The notes under the pieces: generated by a model
What the model saw: the letters and a program-made list of their open reading frames with translations, nothing else
Told to the model about the DNA's origin: nothing
Databases searched by the model: none
Assembly (NCBI GenBank): GCA_001899635.1
Contig: MKVQ01000013.1
Location: 119,974-183,973 of the forward strand
Direction: 5' to 3'
DNA from: Myxococcales bacterium 68-20
GTDB taxonomy: Bacteria > Myxococcota_A > Polyangia > Polyangiales > Polyangiaceae
DNA length: 64,000 nucleotides
Position numbers and translations under genes: made by a program
In this document: piece after piece, positions 49,302-58,345 of the stretch
Position numbering within the stretch: the first letter of the stretch is position 1
Layout: each line of letters begins with the position of its first letter

Positions 49302-50879
49302 TTACGCAGCATGACGCCGTCGGATTTGTTCGGCGAGCCGGCTGGAGGCCAGGCGGCTCATGGCCATGATGGTGTGCTGGGGGTTCACCCCGAGGTTCGT
49401 CGGAAAGACGCTCGAGTCGACGACGTAGAGCCCATCCACGCCGTGGACGCGGAAATCGGGGTCCACGACCGAGGCGCCCGGATCGCGCCCCATGCGTGCA
49501 GCGCCGAAGAGATGGGTCGCGATGAAGCTGTACGAGCGCGGCTCGAGCGGAGCTTCGGCGACGAGCTTCACCTCGTCGACCGACCGGAGGACGCTCGGTA
49601 CGCCGAGGATGCCCGGCCAGACCTCGCGCGCTCCCGCCTCGAACATCATTCGCGCGATCAGCGCGCACGCCTTTCGAGCAGCGCGCATGTCGTTCTCGGT
49701 CATCGTGTAGCGGACGCGGTCGACGCCGCCCCACCCTTCGCGGACCGTCCCCTCGGCCTCGGCGCGGACCTGCGCGGCCCATACCGCGACATGGCCGAGC
49801 TGCGAGAGGCGCTCGGCGAGCTCGGCACCGACACCGGGGATGCGCGCGGCAGCGAGATCGGGCGGCAGCGAGATCGTCTCGAGCTTGAAGCGCTCCGTCT
49901 TGCGGAAGTGGATGCTCTCCGCGCCCTGCGTCGCGCCGAAGGCCATGTTGATCGGCCGCTCGAAGAGGGCGCCCATCGCGAGCCCCGGATGCGCCTGGAA
50001 GTGCTGCCCGAGCGCAGCCGAGCGGACACCACTGCGCCGGAGGATGTTCGGGCTCTGCACGGTGCTCGCGGCGATGACGACGGCATGGCGTGCGTGCAGC
50101 ATCACGCGATGGCCGGTCGCCGAGCGCGCGACGACCGCAGCCGCACGCGCCCCGCGGATCTCGACGTGCTCGACACGGCACGACGTGAAGATGCGCGCGC
50201 GTCCGAGGCGAAGTGCCCACGGGACATAGGTGACGCTCATGCCCTGCTTCGCGGCGGTGGGGCACGCGGTGACGCACATCCCCGAGCCCGTGCAGCCCCG
50301 GTCGTAGCGACGCATCGGCGCGGCCTCGAAGCCGAGCTTCTGCGCCTGCTCGACGAAGAGGCGGTTGTTCTCGCCCATCACCTCGGGAGCGACCTCGCGG
50401 ACGGAAAGGTCCGCCTCGAGCGCGGCGTAGTGTGGATCGAGGGCGCGAGGGGAGATCGCGTCACCGAGACCGAAGCGCCCGCCCCAGTCCTCGATGACGT
50501 CCTCCGGTGCGCGCCAGGCGATCGCCGAGTTGACGAGCGTGCTGCCGCCGACACATCGCCCTTGGAGCATCGGCATGAATGCGCGCCCCTGCAGGACCTG
50601 CATGCCGGCCTGGCGCATCGCGCGTGCAAACGTGGAGTAGACGTCGCTCTTTACGTTGCGCGTCTTGATCCACGGCCCTTCTTCGACGATGCCGACGTGG
50701 AGCCCTGCCGACGCGAGCACGTGCGCAGCAACGGCGCCGGCAGCGCCCGAGCCGACGACCACGACGTCGAAGGACTCACCACGGCTCGACGCGAGCGTCT
50801 CTCCGTCGACGACCGCACCTTCGGGGAGGTCGTCATCCGGGAAGCGGCGCGCGATCGGCTCACTCGGCGGCGTGAGCAT
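49302..50879 (-). CDS. GMC-family FAD-dependent oxidoreductase
   Basis: A 525-residue flavoenzyme. The N-terminal Rossmann motif is VVVGSGAAGAVAA (43-48) and the GGSTLVNSAIAWR block typical of GMC enzymes follows. The C-terminal signature SSVFPTNLGVNPQHTIMAMSRL contains the catalytic His/Asn region of the family. Between them a Cys-containing stretch, GCTGSGMCVTACPTAAK, is seen in long-chain alcohol oxidase-like relatives. It would oxidise an alcohol or polyol. The small gene at 50860-51336 overlaps its start by 20 bp and is a likely partner. Confidence 0.85.
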   Translation of the reverse strand: MLTPPSEPIARRFPDDDLPEGAVVDGETLASSRGESFDVVVVGSGAAGAVAAHVLASAGLHVGIVEEGPWIKTRNVKSDVYSTFARAMRQAGMQVLQGRAFMPMLQGRCVGGSTLVNSAIAWRAPEDVIEDWGGRFGLGDAISPRALDPHYAALEADLSVREVAPEVMGENNRLFVEQAQKLGFEAAPMRRYDRGCTGSGMCVTACPTAAKQGMSVTYVPWALRLGRARIFTSCRVEHVEIRGARAAAVVARSATGHRVMLHARHAVVIAASTVQSPNILRRSGVRSAALGQHFQAHPGLAMGALFERPINMAFGATQGAESIHFRKTERFKLETISLPPDLAAARIPGVGAELAERLSQLGHVAVWAAQVRAEAEGTVREGWGGVDRVRYTMTENDMRAARKACALIARMMFEAGAREVWPGILGVPSVLRSVDEVKLVAEAPLEPRSYSFIATHLFGAARMGRDPGASVVDPDFRVHGVDGLYVVDSSVFPTNLGVNPQHTIMAMSRLASSRLAEQIRRRHAA

Positions 50880-51336
50880 GGGCGCCTCCTCGGGTTCGAG
50901 CGTTTGCCGGAAGTCCGATCTGGACGAGGCCCTCGGGGCCGGCGGACGCGAGCCCCGAGCGCGGGTTCGTCATCGCCGCACGCGCCTCGGGGGATTGTGC
51001 GTAGAGCAGCGAGCCGATCGCCTTGAACGCGACGACCAGCTGCCGGATCGCATAGACGGGGCTCGCGACCAGTCGCTCCAGTACGCGCTGGCGCTCTTCG
51101 GGCCCGATGTCGCTGATCGTCCGCGGCCGGCGCAAGATCCAGAGCGGCGCGAGGGCCACGATCCAGAGCGTCAGGCGGAGCCCGATCGACTGCTCGAGCG
51201 GCGACACTGCGATCGTGTCGGCGAAGAAGCGCGCGGGCCCCATCCGCGCGATGCCGTGCGGGAGCGCCGTGCGCTCCGGAAAGACGGCGTCGAACGCCGC
51301 CGCCGCCCACGCGAGCTCGAACCCGAAGAGCTTCAT
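50860..51336 (-). CDS. Small partner protein of the GMC oxidoreductase
   Basis: A 158-residue protein with a hydrophobic segment near the middle (LTLWIVALAPLWIL) and a helical C-terminal half, ending with GLVQIGLPANARTRGG. Similar small proteins precede GMC genes in several bacteria and resemble gluconate-dehydrogenase-type subunits, but the match is only by size, position and topology. The start at 51336 is preceded by GGGAGGC. Its stop lies inside the oxidoreductase gene, so both must be translated together. It carries no Tat signal that I can see. Confidence 0.6.
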   Translation of the reverse strand: MKLFGFELAWAAAAFDAVFPERTALPHGIARMGPARFFADTIAVSPLEQSIGLRLTLWIVALAPLWILRRPRTISDIGPEERQRVLERLVASPVYAIRQLVVAFKAIGSLLYAQSPEARAAMTNPRSGLASAGPEGLVQIGLPANARTRGGAHAHAAE

Positions 51337-51459
51337 GCTGCCAGCCTCCCTCGAACGACAAAGCCTCTCTGTTTGCTCGATCAACCACCTCGAACAGTGC
51401 CCGTTGGGAGGAACGCCCCCCTCACCCGTCTGGACTGCAAGCCGTCGGCCTGCCCACGC

Positions 51460-52338
51460 TCAGCGTGTCTTGCCCTTCTTCGACGGCGCCTTCGCCGCCT
51501 CTTTGCCGAGCATGCTCGCCGTCTTCGTGCGCGCCTTGCCGTCGCCGTTCGTCTTGCCGCCTGGCTTGTGCCCGTGGCGCGCCAGCCACTCCTTGTCCAT
51601 CGCGTCGAAGGCGGCGCGGAGGGTCTGGCGTGCGGCGTCGGCGTCGCCCGCACGCACGAGCTCGACGAGCACGTCGTAGAACGGGAGCGACTCATCGCGG
51701 CGGTCGTAGAGCTCCGCGAGCAACTCGGGCTCCTCTTCCGGGAACCGCGCGAACGTGTTCAGGATGAGCTCGAAGCCGACGTTCCGCGCCGCGCGAACGA
51801 TGACGCGCTGGATCGCGAGGTCGCCGCGAGCGAACGCGAACGGATCGGGCAGGTTGTTCACCTGCTCGGCAGCGAGCTGCTTGATCGCGGCGAGGTCTTC
51901 CTCGGTGTGACGCTCCGCTGCGAGCGCGACCGCCTCCGAGACGAGCACCCGACGGACCTCGAGCAGCGACGTGAGGAGCTCCAGCCACGCGGGCTCCTCA
52001 CGCTCGAGCGAGCTCATGACCATCGTGAGCGCCTCGAGGCCGGCACGCTCCCGCCACGACACGACCTCGGTGCCCGATCCGTGACGCGTGATGACGAGGC
52101 CCATCGCCTCGAGCCGCGCGAGCGCGGCACGGAGGGTGAGGCGATTGACGCCGAGGGCCAGCGAGAGCTCGCGCTCCGAGGGGAGTCGCGAGCCGGCGGC
52201 GATGCGTCCAGCGAGGATCTCGTTCCGCAGGCGGTCGGATACGGCATCGACGACGCTCGAGCGCGCGACCGGGCCGATCGCCGCGAGGGTCTCGGTCGGG
52301 TCGGTGAGCTCGGGTGTCGGCGGAGGTAGCTTTTTCAT
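51460..52338 (-). CDS. FadR/GntR-family regulator
   Basis: A 292-residue regulator. The winged-helix domain (about 25-90) reads [54 protein letters not shown], standard for GntR. The FCD-like C-terminal domain is helical, with a Lys/Gly/Ala-rich tail ([15 protein letters not shown]). It probably controls the oxidoreductase genes it precedes on the same strand. A TGGTTCAACCA site at 52351-52361 matches the FadR-type TGGT-N3-ACCA consensus and is 13 bp upstream of its start, suggesting autoregulation. Confidence 0.85.
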   Translation of the reverse strand: MKKLPPPTPELTDPTETLAAIGPVARSSVVDAVSDRLRNEILAGRIAAGSRLPSERELSLALGVNRLTLRAALARLEAMGLVITRHGSGTEVVSWRERAGLEALTMVMSSLEREEPAWLELLTSLLEVRRVLVSEAVALAAERHTEEDLAAIKQLAAEQVNNLPDPFAFARGDLAIQRVIVRAARNVGFELILNTFARFPEEEPELLAELYDRRDESLPFYDVLVELVRAGDADAARQTLRAAFDAMDKEWLARHGHKPGGKTNGDGKARTKTASMLGKEAAKAPSKKGKTR

Positions 52339-52350
52339 CGACTCATCCGG

Positions 52351-52361
52351 TGGTTCAACCA
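52351..52361. promoter_or_regulatory. FadR-type operator upstream of the GntR regulator
   Basis: TGGT-TCA-ACCA is a perfect palindromic match to the TGGT-N3-ACCA consensus of FadR-subfamily regulators. It is 13 bp from the start of the regulator gene. Confidence 0.65.
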
Positions 52362-52554
52362 ATCAAGCACGGAACCTGGCACTGCGCAAGGTCGTTCGCA
52401 CTGGGGCGCGGGGGTCGCGCGAGCTCCACAGTCGAGGCTCTCGGCCCGAGGGGGAAGAGAAAACGCCGCCTCGATCACCGCCGCGTCGATCACCGTCTCC
52501 GCACGAGCGCGGAGCCTGGAGCGTGGAGCCCCCCACCTGATACCGTGTGCCACC

Positions 52555-53592
52555 TTGATCGACGTTCGTAGCGACACCGTCACCCGCCCTACCGCCGCCA
52601 TGCGCGAGGCGATCGCCCGCGCCGAGCTCGGAGACGACGTCTTCGGTGAAGATCCGACGGTACGGGCGCTCGAGGCCGAGGCCGCCCGCATCACCGGGAA
52701 AGAGGCCGCCCTGTTCGTCACGTCGGGGACGATGGGCAACCAGCTCGCGATCGCCCTCCACACGCGGCCCGGCGACGAGGTCATCGTCGGCGATGGAGCC
52801 CACGTCGTCTTCTACGAGAGCGGCGCCGGCGCCGCGCTCTCCGGCGTGCAGTTCGCGATCGCCGGAAGCGGCGGGCTCTTCGACGCCGACGCGATGGAAG
52901 AGCGGATCCATCCGAAGGCGCACTGGAGCCCGCGCTCGAGCCTCGTCTGCCTGGAGAACACGCACAACCGCGCCGGCGGCCGGGTCTTCCCACAGGCCGC
53001 TGCCGTCGCCATCGCCGAGCGGGCGCGCTCACGCGGGCTCGGGGTCCACCTCGACGGCGCGCGCATCTGGAACGCGAGCGCGAAGACCGGGCTCTCCGTC
53101 GCCGAGCTTGCTGCGCCCTTCGATACCGTGAGCATCTGCTTCTCGAAGGGCCTCGGCGCCCCCGTCGGAAGCGCGCTCTGTGCACCGCGCGACTGGATCG
53201 AGCGCGCCCGGACGCTCCGGAAGCGCTGGGGCGGAGGCATGCGCCAGGCGGGGATCCTCGCCGCCGGCGCGCTCTTCGCGCTCGAGCACCACCGCGAGCG
53301 CCTCGGCGAGGATCACGACAAGGCGCGCCGCTTCGCCGAAGGGATCGCGAAAGCGCCGGGCGCCAGCGTCGACCTCGCGAAGGTCGAGACGAACATCGTG
53401 AACGTCGACCTCGAGGCGCCGCTGACCGCCGAGGCCGTCGCCGACGCAGCTCGCCTCCGCGGCCTCGCGATCAACCCGTCCGGACCGCGCCGCCTCCGCG
53501 CCGTCATGCACCTCGACGTCCTGCCCGATGACGTCGATCGCGCCGTCGCGATCCTCGCCGCGGCCATCGCCGACACGCGCGGGAAGGCATGA
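52555..53592 (+). CDS. ltaE: Low-specificity L-threonine aldolase
   Basis: A 345-residue PLP enzyme of the beta-eliminating lyase family. The start [18 protein letters not shown] is the typical opening of the family, and the PLP-lysine motif [15 protein letters not shown] is present. Further matches are [13 protein letters not shown] and [11 protein letters not shown]. It cleaves L-threonine or L-allo-threonine to glycine and acetaldehyde in the cytoplasm. The start codon is TTG at 52555 because the family begins with this exact segment. The stop overlaps the next ATG, so the TPR lipoprotein is coupled. Confidence 0.9.
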   Translation: MIDVRSDTVTRPTAAMREAIARAELGDDVFGEDPTVRALEAEAARITGKEAALFVTSGTMGNQLAIALHTRPGDEVIVGDGAHVVFYESGAGAALSGVQFAIAGSGGLFDADAMEERIHPKAHWSPRSSLVCLENTHNRAGGRVFPQAAAVAIAERARSRGLGVHLDGARIWNASAKTGLSVAELAAPFDTVSICFSKGLGAPVGSALCAPRDWIERARTLRKRWGGGMRQAGILAAGALFALEHHRERLGEDHDKARRFAEGIAKAPGASVDLAKVETNIVNVDLEAPLTAEAVADAARLRGLAINPSGPRRLRAVMHLDVLPDDVDRAVAILAAAIADTRGKA

Positions 53593-54752
53593 TGCGCCGC
53601 CCGCACGCGCTCATCGCACACGCGTTCGTCGCGCTCGCCCTCTTCTCGACCGGGCTCGGCTGCGCCCCGAACCGCGGCGCGGCCTACGAGAAGGCGCTCG
53701 CCGAGGCGCGCCGCGCGCACCACGCCGGTCGCTTCGACACGGCAGCCGATCGCTTCGACGAGGCCGCCCGGACGGCGAAGGTGCCTCGGGACAGCGTCTA
53801 CGCTCGATACGAGGCCGCGCTCGCACGCGCGCGCTCGGGCGACGTCGCTCGCGCGTCGAGGGAGCTCCGCGCGATCGCGGACGCGAATCCGCCGAACGCC
53901 TACTCCGCCCAGGCGGCCTTCAAGGCAGCCGATCTCGCGTGGAAGAGCGATCCCTCCGCCGGCTATGCCGAGCTCGAAGCGATCGCGCTGCGCTTCCCCG
54001 AGAGCGGCGTCGGGAAGGTCGCGCTCGGCCGCGTCATCCGCCACGACGACGAGAGCGGCCCCGCCAAGACGCTCGCTCACCTCGACGCGCTCGCCCCGAA
54101 GGTCGCGAAGACCTCACTCGAGGAGCTCGTTCTCTATGAGCGCGCGAAGCGCATCGCAGAGCTCGGCCGCTACGAAGAAGCGCGCGACGCCTTCGTCTTG
54201 GTCGCCGACCGTTGGCCTTACCCCGGCGGCGCATACTTCGACGACGCGCTCTACCGCGCCAGTGAAATGGAAGAGAAGCTCGGCCGTCCACGAGAGGCGA
54301 TTGCCCACCTCGAGCGCATGCTCTCGTTCCGCGAGAGCTCCTCGACGATGGGGAGCTACGAGCGCCCCCGTTACTCCTCCGCCATCCTCCGCATCGCAAC
54401 GCTCTACGAGGAGCGGCTCGGCGACCGAGCAAAGGCGCGCGAGACGCTCCACCGGCTCTACGCCGACTTCAAGACGTCGACGCTGCGCGACGACGCGCTC
54501 TGGCACGAGGCGGAGCTCTGGCAGAAGGACGGCGACAAAGAGACCGCCTGCAATCGCCTCTCGACGCTTGCGAGCGATTTCCCGGACTCGCGCTACGTGC
54601 CGTGCGCGGTCGAGCGCTGTCCGTCGATCAAGCGGCCCTCGAAGAGCAAGGCGCCGAAGAGCTGCCGTGATTACCTGAGCCGCGAGCCCGGCGAGAGGGC
54701 GGACGACGATCCTCCGACTGCCGGCGCGACTCGACCGGACGATTCGAAGTAG
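53589..54752 (+). CDS. TPR-repeat lipoprotein
   Basis: A 387-residue lipoprotein (lipobox STGLGC, about Cys25) with TPR-like helices over most of its length. Examples are EARRAHHAGRFDTAADRFDEAARTA, SLEELVLYERAKRIAELGRYEEARDAFVLVADRWP and ALYRASEMEEKLGRPREAIAHLERMLSF. Such proteins often act in envelope complexes with gliding or secretion systems. Cys pairs at the C-terminus (ETACNR, CAVERC) may form disulphides. It overlaps the aldolase stop by four bases, but a functional link to threonine metabolism is not clear. Confidence 0.75.
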   Translation: MMRRPHALIAHAFVALALFSTGLGCAPNRGAAYEKALAEARRAHHAGRFDTAADRFDEAARTAKVPRDSVYARYEAALARARSGDVARASRELRAIADANPPNAYSAQAAFKAADLAWKSDPSAGYAELEAIALRFPESGVGKVALGRVIRHDDESGPAKTLAHLDALAPKVAKTSLEELVLYERAKRIAELGRYEEARDAFVLVADRWPYPGGAYFDDALYRASEMEEKLGRPREAIAHLERMLSFRESSSTMGSYERPRYSSAILRIATLYEERLGDRAKARETLHRLYADFKTSTLRDDALWHEAELWQKDGDKETACNRLSTLASDFPDSRYVPCAVERCPSIKRPSKSKAPKSCRDYLSREPGERADDDPPTAGATRPDDSK

Positions 54753-54819
54753 CAGAACACCTCGGCACGCCAGCCCATGCGGCGCGCCCGGAGGTTTCGA
54801 AGAAGGAGAACGGCTCGGT

Positions 54820-54842
54820 CCAGCCCGCACGCGGCGGGCTGG
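54820..54842. terminator. Strong hairpin between convergent TPR and acidic-protein genes
   Basis: CCAGCCCGC (54820-54828), loop ACGCG, GCGGGCTGG (54834-54842): a 9-bp perfect GC stem in a 135-bp gap between convergent genes. No T-run on either strand. Bidirectional terminator is the likeliest role. Confidence 0.55.
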
Positions 54843-54887
54843 AGGCGAACGCCGAGACGACGCGACGCGACCCGACCCTAGCGGTCG

Positions 54888-55307
54888 TCAGTCGTCGTCG
54901 TCCTCTTCCTCTTCTTCCTCGTCGTCGTCGTCTTCGTCGTCGTCTTCGTCCTCGTCCTCGAGGTCCTCGTCGTCGAAGTCGTCGACGCTCTCTTCTTCTT
55001 CCTCTTCGTCGGCCTCGGCCGCGGCGGGCTTCTTCTCGAACTTCACGTCGACGCCGATGTCGCCGAGCTGGGCATCGAGAAGCTCGAAGAGCTCATCCAC
55101 ATCGTCGCCCGACCACTCATCGAGCATCTCGGTGAGGAACTCGTAGAAGTCGCCGCTGTCGAGGCGGCGCTCGATCTCCTCGACCTGCTCCTCAGTGAAT
55201 GCTTCGAGAATGTCCTCGCGCAGCGTCTCGGTGTCCCCTTCCTCGATCGCGTCCTGCGCCGAGAGACGAATCTGCCGAACCGCACGTTTGTCGAGAACGA
55301 TCTCCAT
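54888..55307 (-). CDS. Protein with a very acidic C-terminal tail
   Basis: A 139-residue protein. The first about 85 residues are a small helical domain (MEIVLDKRAVRQIRLSAQDAI, then ILEAFTEEQVEEIERRLDSGDFYEFLTEMLDEWSGDDVDELFELL). The last about 45 residues are almost entirely Asp and Glu, with one run of EEEEEESVDDFDDEDLED type. The tail could act as a nucleic-acid mimic, chaperone tail or simple solubility tag. It also lowers the calculated pI strongly. I do not recognise a family. The gene converges on the TPR lipoprotein gene. Confidence 0.6.
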   Translation of the reverse strand: MEIVLDKRAVRQIRLSAQDAIEEGDTETLREDILEAFTEEQVEEIERRLDSGDFYEFLTEMLDEWSGDDVDELFELLDAQLGDIGVDVKFEKKPAAAEADEEEEEESVDDFDDEDLEDEDEDDDEDDDDEEEEEEDDDD

Positions 55308-55603
55308 CTGTCCTTACTCCGAGAAACCGGAACACTTGCGCGTCGCTGTCAGCTGCGACGATGCAGCGCCCACGAATACGCAAAGCCATCGTGCTGTGTC
55401 AACGTGCGAACGATGGTTTCGCGCTCGAAGGGGTGAGGACCTCTCCATCACGTCCGTCCAACCGGGCTCCAGCAGAGCAGCCAGCCGCGTACGGCGTGTA
55501 TGCTGAGCACGTGCGCGGCGTGTCGGAGAAACCTGTGGCCTCGACCTCGCGAGCTCGTACGAGCCGCGGCGGCCTTCCTCCGCGCCACTGGCTTCCGCCG
55601 GCG

Positions 55604-56398
55604 ATGACTGGACGCGGATGCGGATGCGTTCGCGGCGCGACGCTCACCGCGACGATGGTGACGCTCGCTGCCGGCGTCGCCTCGGCGCAGCCGGAGCCCG
55701 CGCCGACACCGTCGCCGGCGCCGGTGACCGCGTCGGCGCCCCAACCCTCCGCACCTGCAGACTCAGCCGAGCCGCTCGGTCCAACGCACGACGCACGGCG
55801 GCTCGCGCGTGACCTCGAGACGGCACCACCACCGCCGTCGCACGTCGTCTACTTCCAGTACGGCGTCGCGTTCGCGGCCGAACAGGTTCTCGCGCCCGGA
55901 CCAGTCTGTGACGACACGTCAGGTGTCCCATGCATCCTCGGCGCGGGCGGCGGGGTCGTCGTCCGAGGCGGCTGGCGCAGCTCCGGCCCGCTCTACCTCG
56001 GCGGCGCCTACGAGATGACGAAGCAGGACCCGAACAAGCTCTATCGGTTCGCCCTCCTCCAGCAAGCGCGAGCGGAGGGCCGCTACTACTTCATGACCGC
56101 GCGCGTCACCGAGCCGTACGCAGCGATCGGCCTCGGAGTCGCTGGCTACGGGAACGAATGGGCGATCGACACCTGGGGCCCAGCCGGCTCGATCGGCGCC
56201 GGCATCGAGTACCAAATCACGCGCCGCACCGTCGTCGGGCTCGCGTTCGCCTATCGCCTCCTCCACTTCAGCCGCTTCACGGACACGGCCGGCTCGGAGC
56301 GCAACCCCGGGATCGCTCAGCTCCTCGGGCTCGATCTCGTGCTGGAGCAGCGGGACGCGATCGTCCGCGCCGGAGCCGACGCGACACGGTCGCCCTGA
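55604..56398 (+). CDS. Secreted beta-barrel-like protein
   Basis: A 264-residue secreted protein. The signal peptide ends near GVASA (about residue 28), followed by a Pro/Ala-rich linker. The mature domain has alternating strands and aromatic girdle residues (YFQYGVAFAAEQVL, YLGGAYEMTK, YRFALLQQARAEGRYYF), and the last strand ends LVLEQRDAIV. It fits a small outer-membrane barrel of the OmpA/OprF-like size class. The ATG at 55604 is chosen because it starts the signal peptide; the upstream frame is not coding-like. Confidence 0.6.
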   Translation: MTGRGCGCVRGATLTATMVTLAAGVASAQPEPAPTPSPAPVTASAPQPSAPADSAEPLGPTHDARRLARDLETAPPPPSHVVYFQYGVAFAAEQVLAPGPVCDDTSGVPCILGAGGGVVVRGGWRSSGPLYLGGAYEMTKQDPNKLYRFALLQQARAEGRYYFMTARVTEPYAAIGLGVAGYGNEWAIDTWGPAGSIGAGIEYQITRRTVVGLAFAYRLLHFSRFTDTAGSERNPGIAQLLGLDLVLEQRDAIVRAGADATRSP

Positions 56399-56638
56399 GG
56401 CCCATCGGCTGCAGCGAACGGGCCAATCTCCCGCCCGAGCCCAATGCGCGAGCGCCGTCAAGACCCTCGACGAACCGAGAGGAGGGAGGCCAGGCCGAAC
56501 GCATCGAACACGACGTTGCCCTTGAAGGCCGCTTGACGGTCGCGGTGCGGTGTTGTCCCCTACGGGGAACGTGATCCGAGGGAGCTTGCGACCGAGGAAG
56601 AGGAAGCCGGGAGCCCGACGCGTGGAACGAACCACGTC

Positions 56639-58327
56639 ATGACCTGCTCGACGTGCGGACGAGAGAATCCGCCTCACCTGACGTTCTGCCAGGAGTGCGG
56701 ACAGCGCCTCGGGCCACGCATTGCGCCTCCGACGCCGCCCATCGGCCTCGGCGGGCAGGATGCCTACGGCCCGCCACCGAACGTGCAGCCCGCGCCGCGC
56801 GCCGCAACGGCGCTCGGGATCGCGAACAGCGCGCCTGATCACACGCCCGCCGCGCCTCCCGTCGCTGCGGCTGCGCCTGCGACCGGAGCCGAGCGTCGCT
56901 GCAAGATCTGCGATACGGCCAACGGCCCGAACCTCCGCTACTGCACATCGTGCGGGAGCACGCTCGAGCCCGCTCCTGTCGCTCTGGCGTCAGCGCCCGC
57001 TGCCGTCGTCGCCGCGCCGCCCGCTGGAGCAGTCCCGGTGTCCCCCGCGAACGCGATCGTTCCGACGGGCGTGGTGAACCTCGCGAGCGGCGCCGCTGCT
57101 CCCGCGGACACGACGCGCACGTGCAGCCGGTGCAAGGGCACCGCCGATGGATCCGCGCAGTTCTGCAAGTTCTGCGGGAACCCGCTTGGTAGCGAGCCGG
57201 CGCGCGAGCCGGCGCCTCAGCCAGCGGCCGCAGGCCCCGCGCACGAGCGGCTCGAGCTCCCGCGCCCGAATGGCGCCGGGGACGCCGCGCAGCCTGCGCT
57301 CGCGCGCCCGCCGACCGCGCCGATCGCGCAGGTCGCGTCGCAGGTGCTCGCGGCCATGCGGCCGATGCCGGCGCAGCCCGCGCCTGCGCCCTCTCCGTCT
57401 CCCATCGGCCCGATCGCTCCGGGCGCGTCGGCGGCTCCGGCCGCGACGGCCGAAGAGCGCTCGTCGAGCTACGGCGCACCTCCCCAGCCGAGCGGCGCCG
57501 CCGCGCTCGCCGCGAGCCAGCCGGCGCCGATGCCGACTCCTGCTCCGGCTCCGGCGCCTGCCCGTCCCGCAGCGAGCCCGCAGCGTGGACGCCTCGTCGT
57601 GATCGCGAAGAGTGGCGCGGACGGGCCGAGCTACCCGTTCGGCGACCTCCTCGACATCGGGCGCACCGACGGCAACGTCGTCGTGAGCGAGGACCCCTAC
57701 CTCTCGCCGCGTCACGTTCGCATCGTCTGGAACAACGGCAAGTTGCTCCTCCGCGACCTCGGGAGCACGAACGGTGTTTACCTCCGCCTCGCGGCCTGGA
57801 GGGACATGGGCGCCCGGCGAGCCGGGGACAGCCCCGAGATTGCGGTTCCGCTCTCCGACCAGGACCTCATCCTGGTGGGCCAGCAGGTGCTGCGCTTCGA
57901 TATCCTCAAGGAGGGCGAGGGTGGCTTCGGTCCGGCGCAGGAACACGGCACGCTCTTGTTTGGCTCTCCCGCCGCTCCAAGGTACGCTCGCCTCTCTCAG
58001 CGCACCGTCGAAGGAATCGCGCGAGACGTTTATTACGTCCGGAAAGTGGAGACCGTGCTCGGTCGTGAGTCGGGAGATGTGGTGTTCACAGAGGACCCGT
58101 TCCTGTCGCGCCGTCATGCCGCGATTCGCCTTCTCGCACGGGACGGCTCGCCGCCAGCGGCTTCACGACCTCTACCGCCGACCGAGGCTCGCTTTGCGCT
58201 CGTCGACCTCGGCTCGTCAAACGGAACCTTCCTTCGTATCCGGAGCGATGTCGAGCTCGCGCCGGGCGACCACTTCCGCGTCGGACAGCAGCTCTTCCGC
58301 GTGGACTTCGACGGGGCACGTGGGTAG
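56639..58327 (+). CDS. Zinc-ribbon and dual-FHA-domain protein
   Basis: A 562-residue cytoplasmic protein. The N-terminus has three CxxC-x10+-CxxC zinc ribbons (CSTCGRENPPHLTFCQECG, CKICDTANGPNLRYCTSCG, CSRCKGTADGSAQFCKFCG). A Pro/Ala-rich linker follows to about residue 310. Two FHA domains come next, one around IGRTDGNVVVSEDPYLSPRHVRI and LLLRDLGSTNGVYLR, the other around LGRESGDVVFTEDPFLSRRHAAI and LVDLGSSNGTFLR. FHA domains bind phosphothreonine, so this is a reader of Ser/Thr kinase signals. A PP2C gene begins 18 bp downstream. Confidence 0.88.
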   Translation: MTCSTCGRENPPHLTFCQECGQRLGPRIAPPTPPIGLGGQDAYGPPPNVQPAPRAATALGIANSAPDHTPAAPPVAAAAPATGAERRCKICDTANGPNLRYCTSCGSTLEPAPVALASAPAAVVAAPPAGAVPVSPANAIVPTGVVNLASGAAAPADTTRTCSRCKGTADGSAQFCKFCGNPLGSEPAREPAPQPAAAGPAHERLELPRPNGAGDAAQPALARPPTAPIAQVASQVLAAMRPMPAQPAPAPSPSPIGPIAPGASAAPAATAEERSSSYGAPPQPSGAAALAASQPAPMPTPAPAPAPARPAASPQRGRLVVIAKSGADGPSYPFGDLLDIGRTDGNVVVSEDPYLSPRHVRIVWNNGKLLLRDLGSTNGVYLRLAAWRDMGARRAGDSPEIAVPLSDQDLILVGQQVLRFDILKEGEGGFGPAQEHGTLLFGSPAAPRYARLSQRTVEGIARDVYYVRKVETVLGRESGDVVFTEDPFLSRRHAAIRLLARDGSPPAASRPLPPTEARFALVDLGSSNGTFLRIRSDVELAPGDHFRVGQQLFRVDFDGARG

Positions 58328-58345
58328 CCGCATGAGGGTTCGCAC

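Noticed and set aside
52555..52600. Longer start for the threonine aldolase
   Set aside because: The family begins exactly at the IDVRSDTVT segment, so a TTG at 52555 is sufficient and upstream sequence is not conserved.
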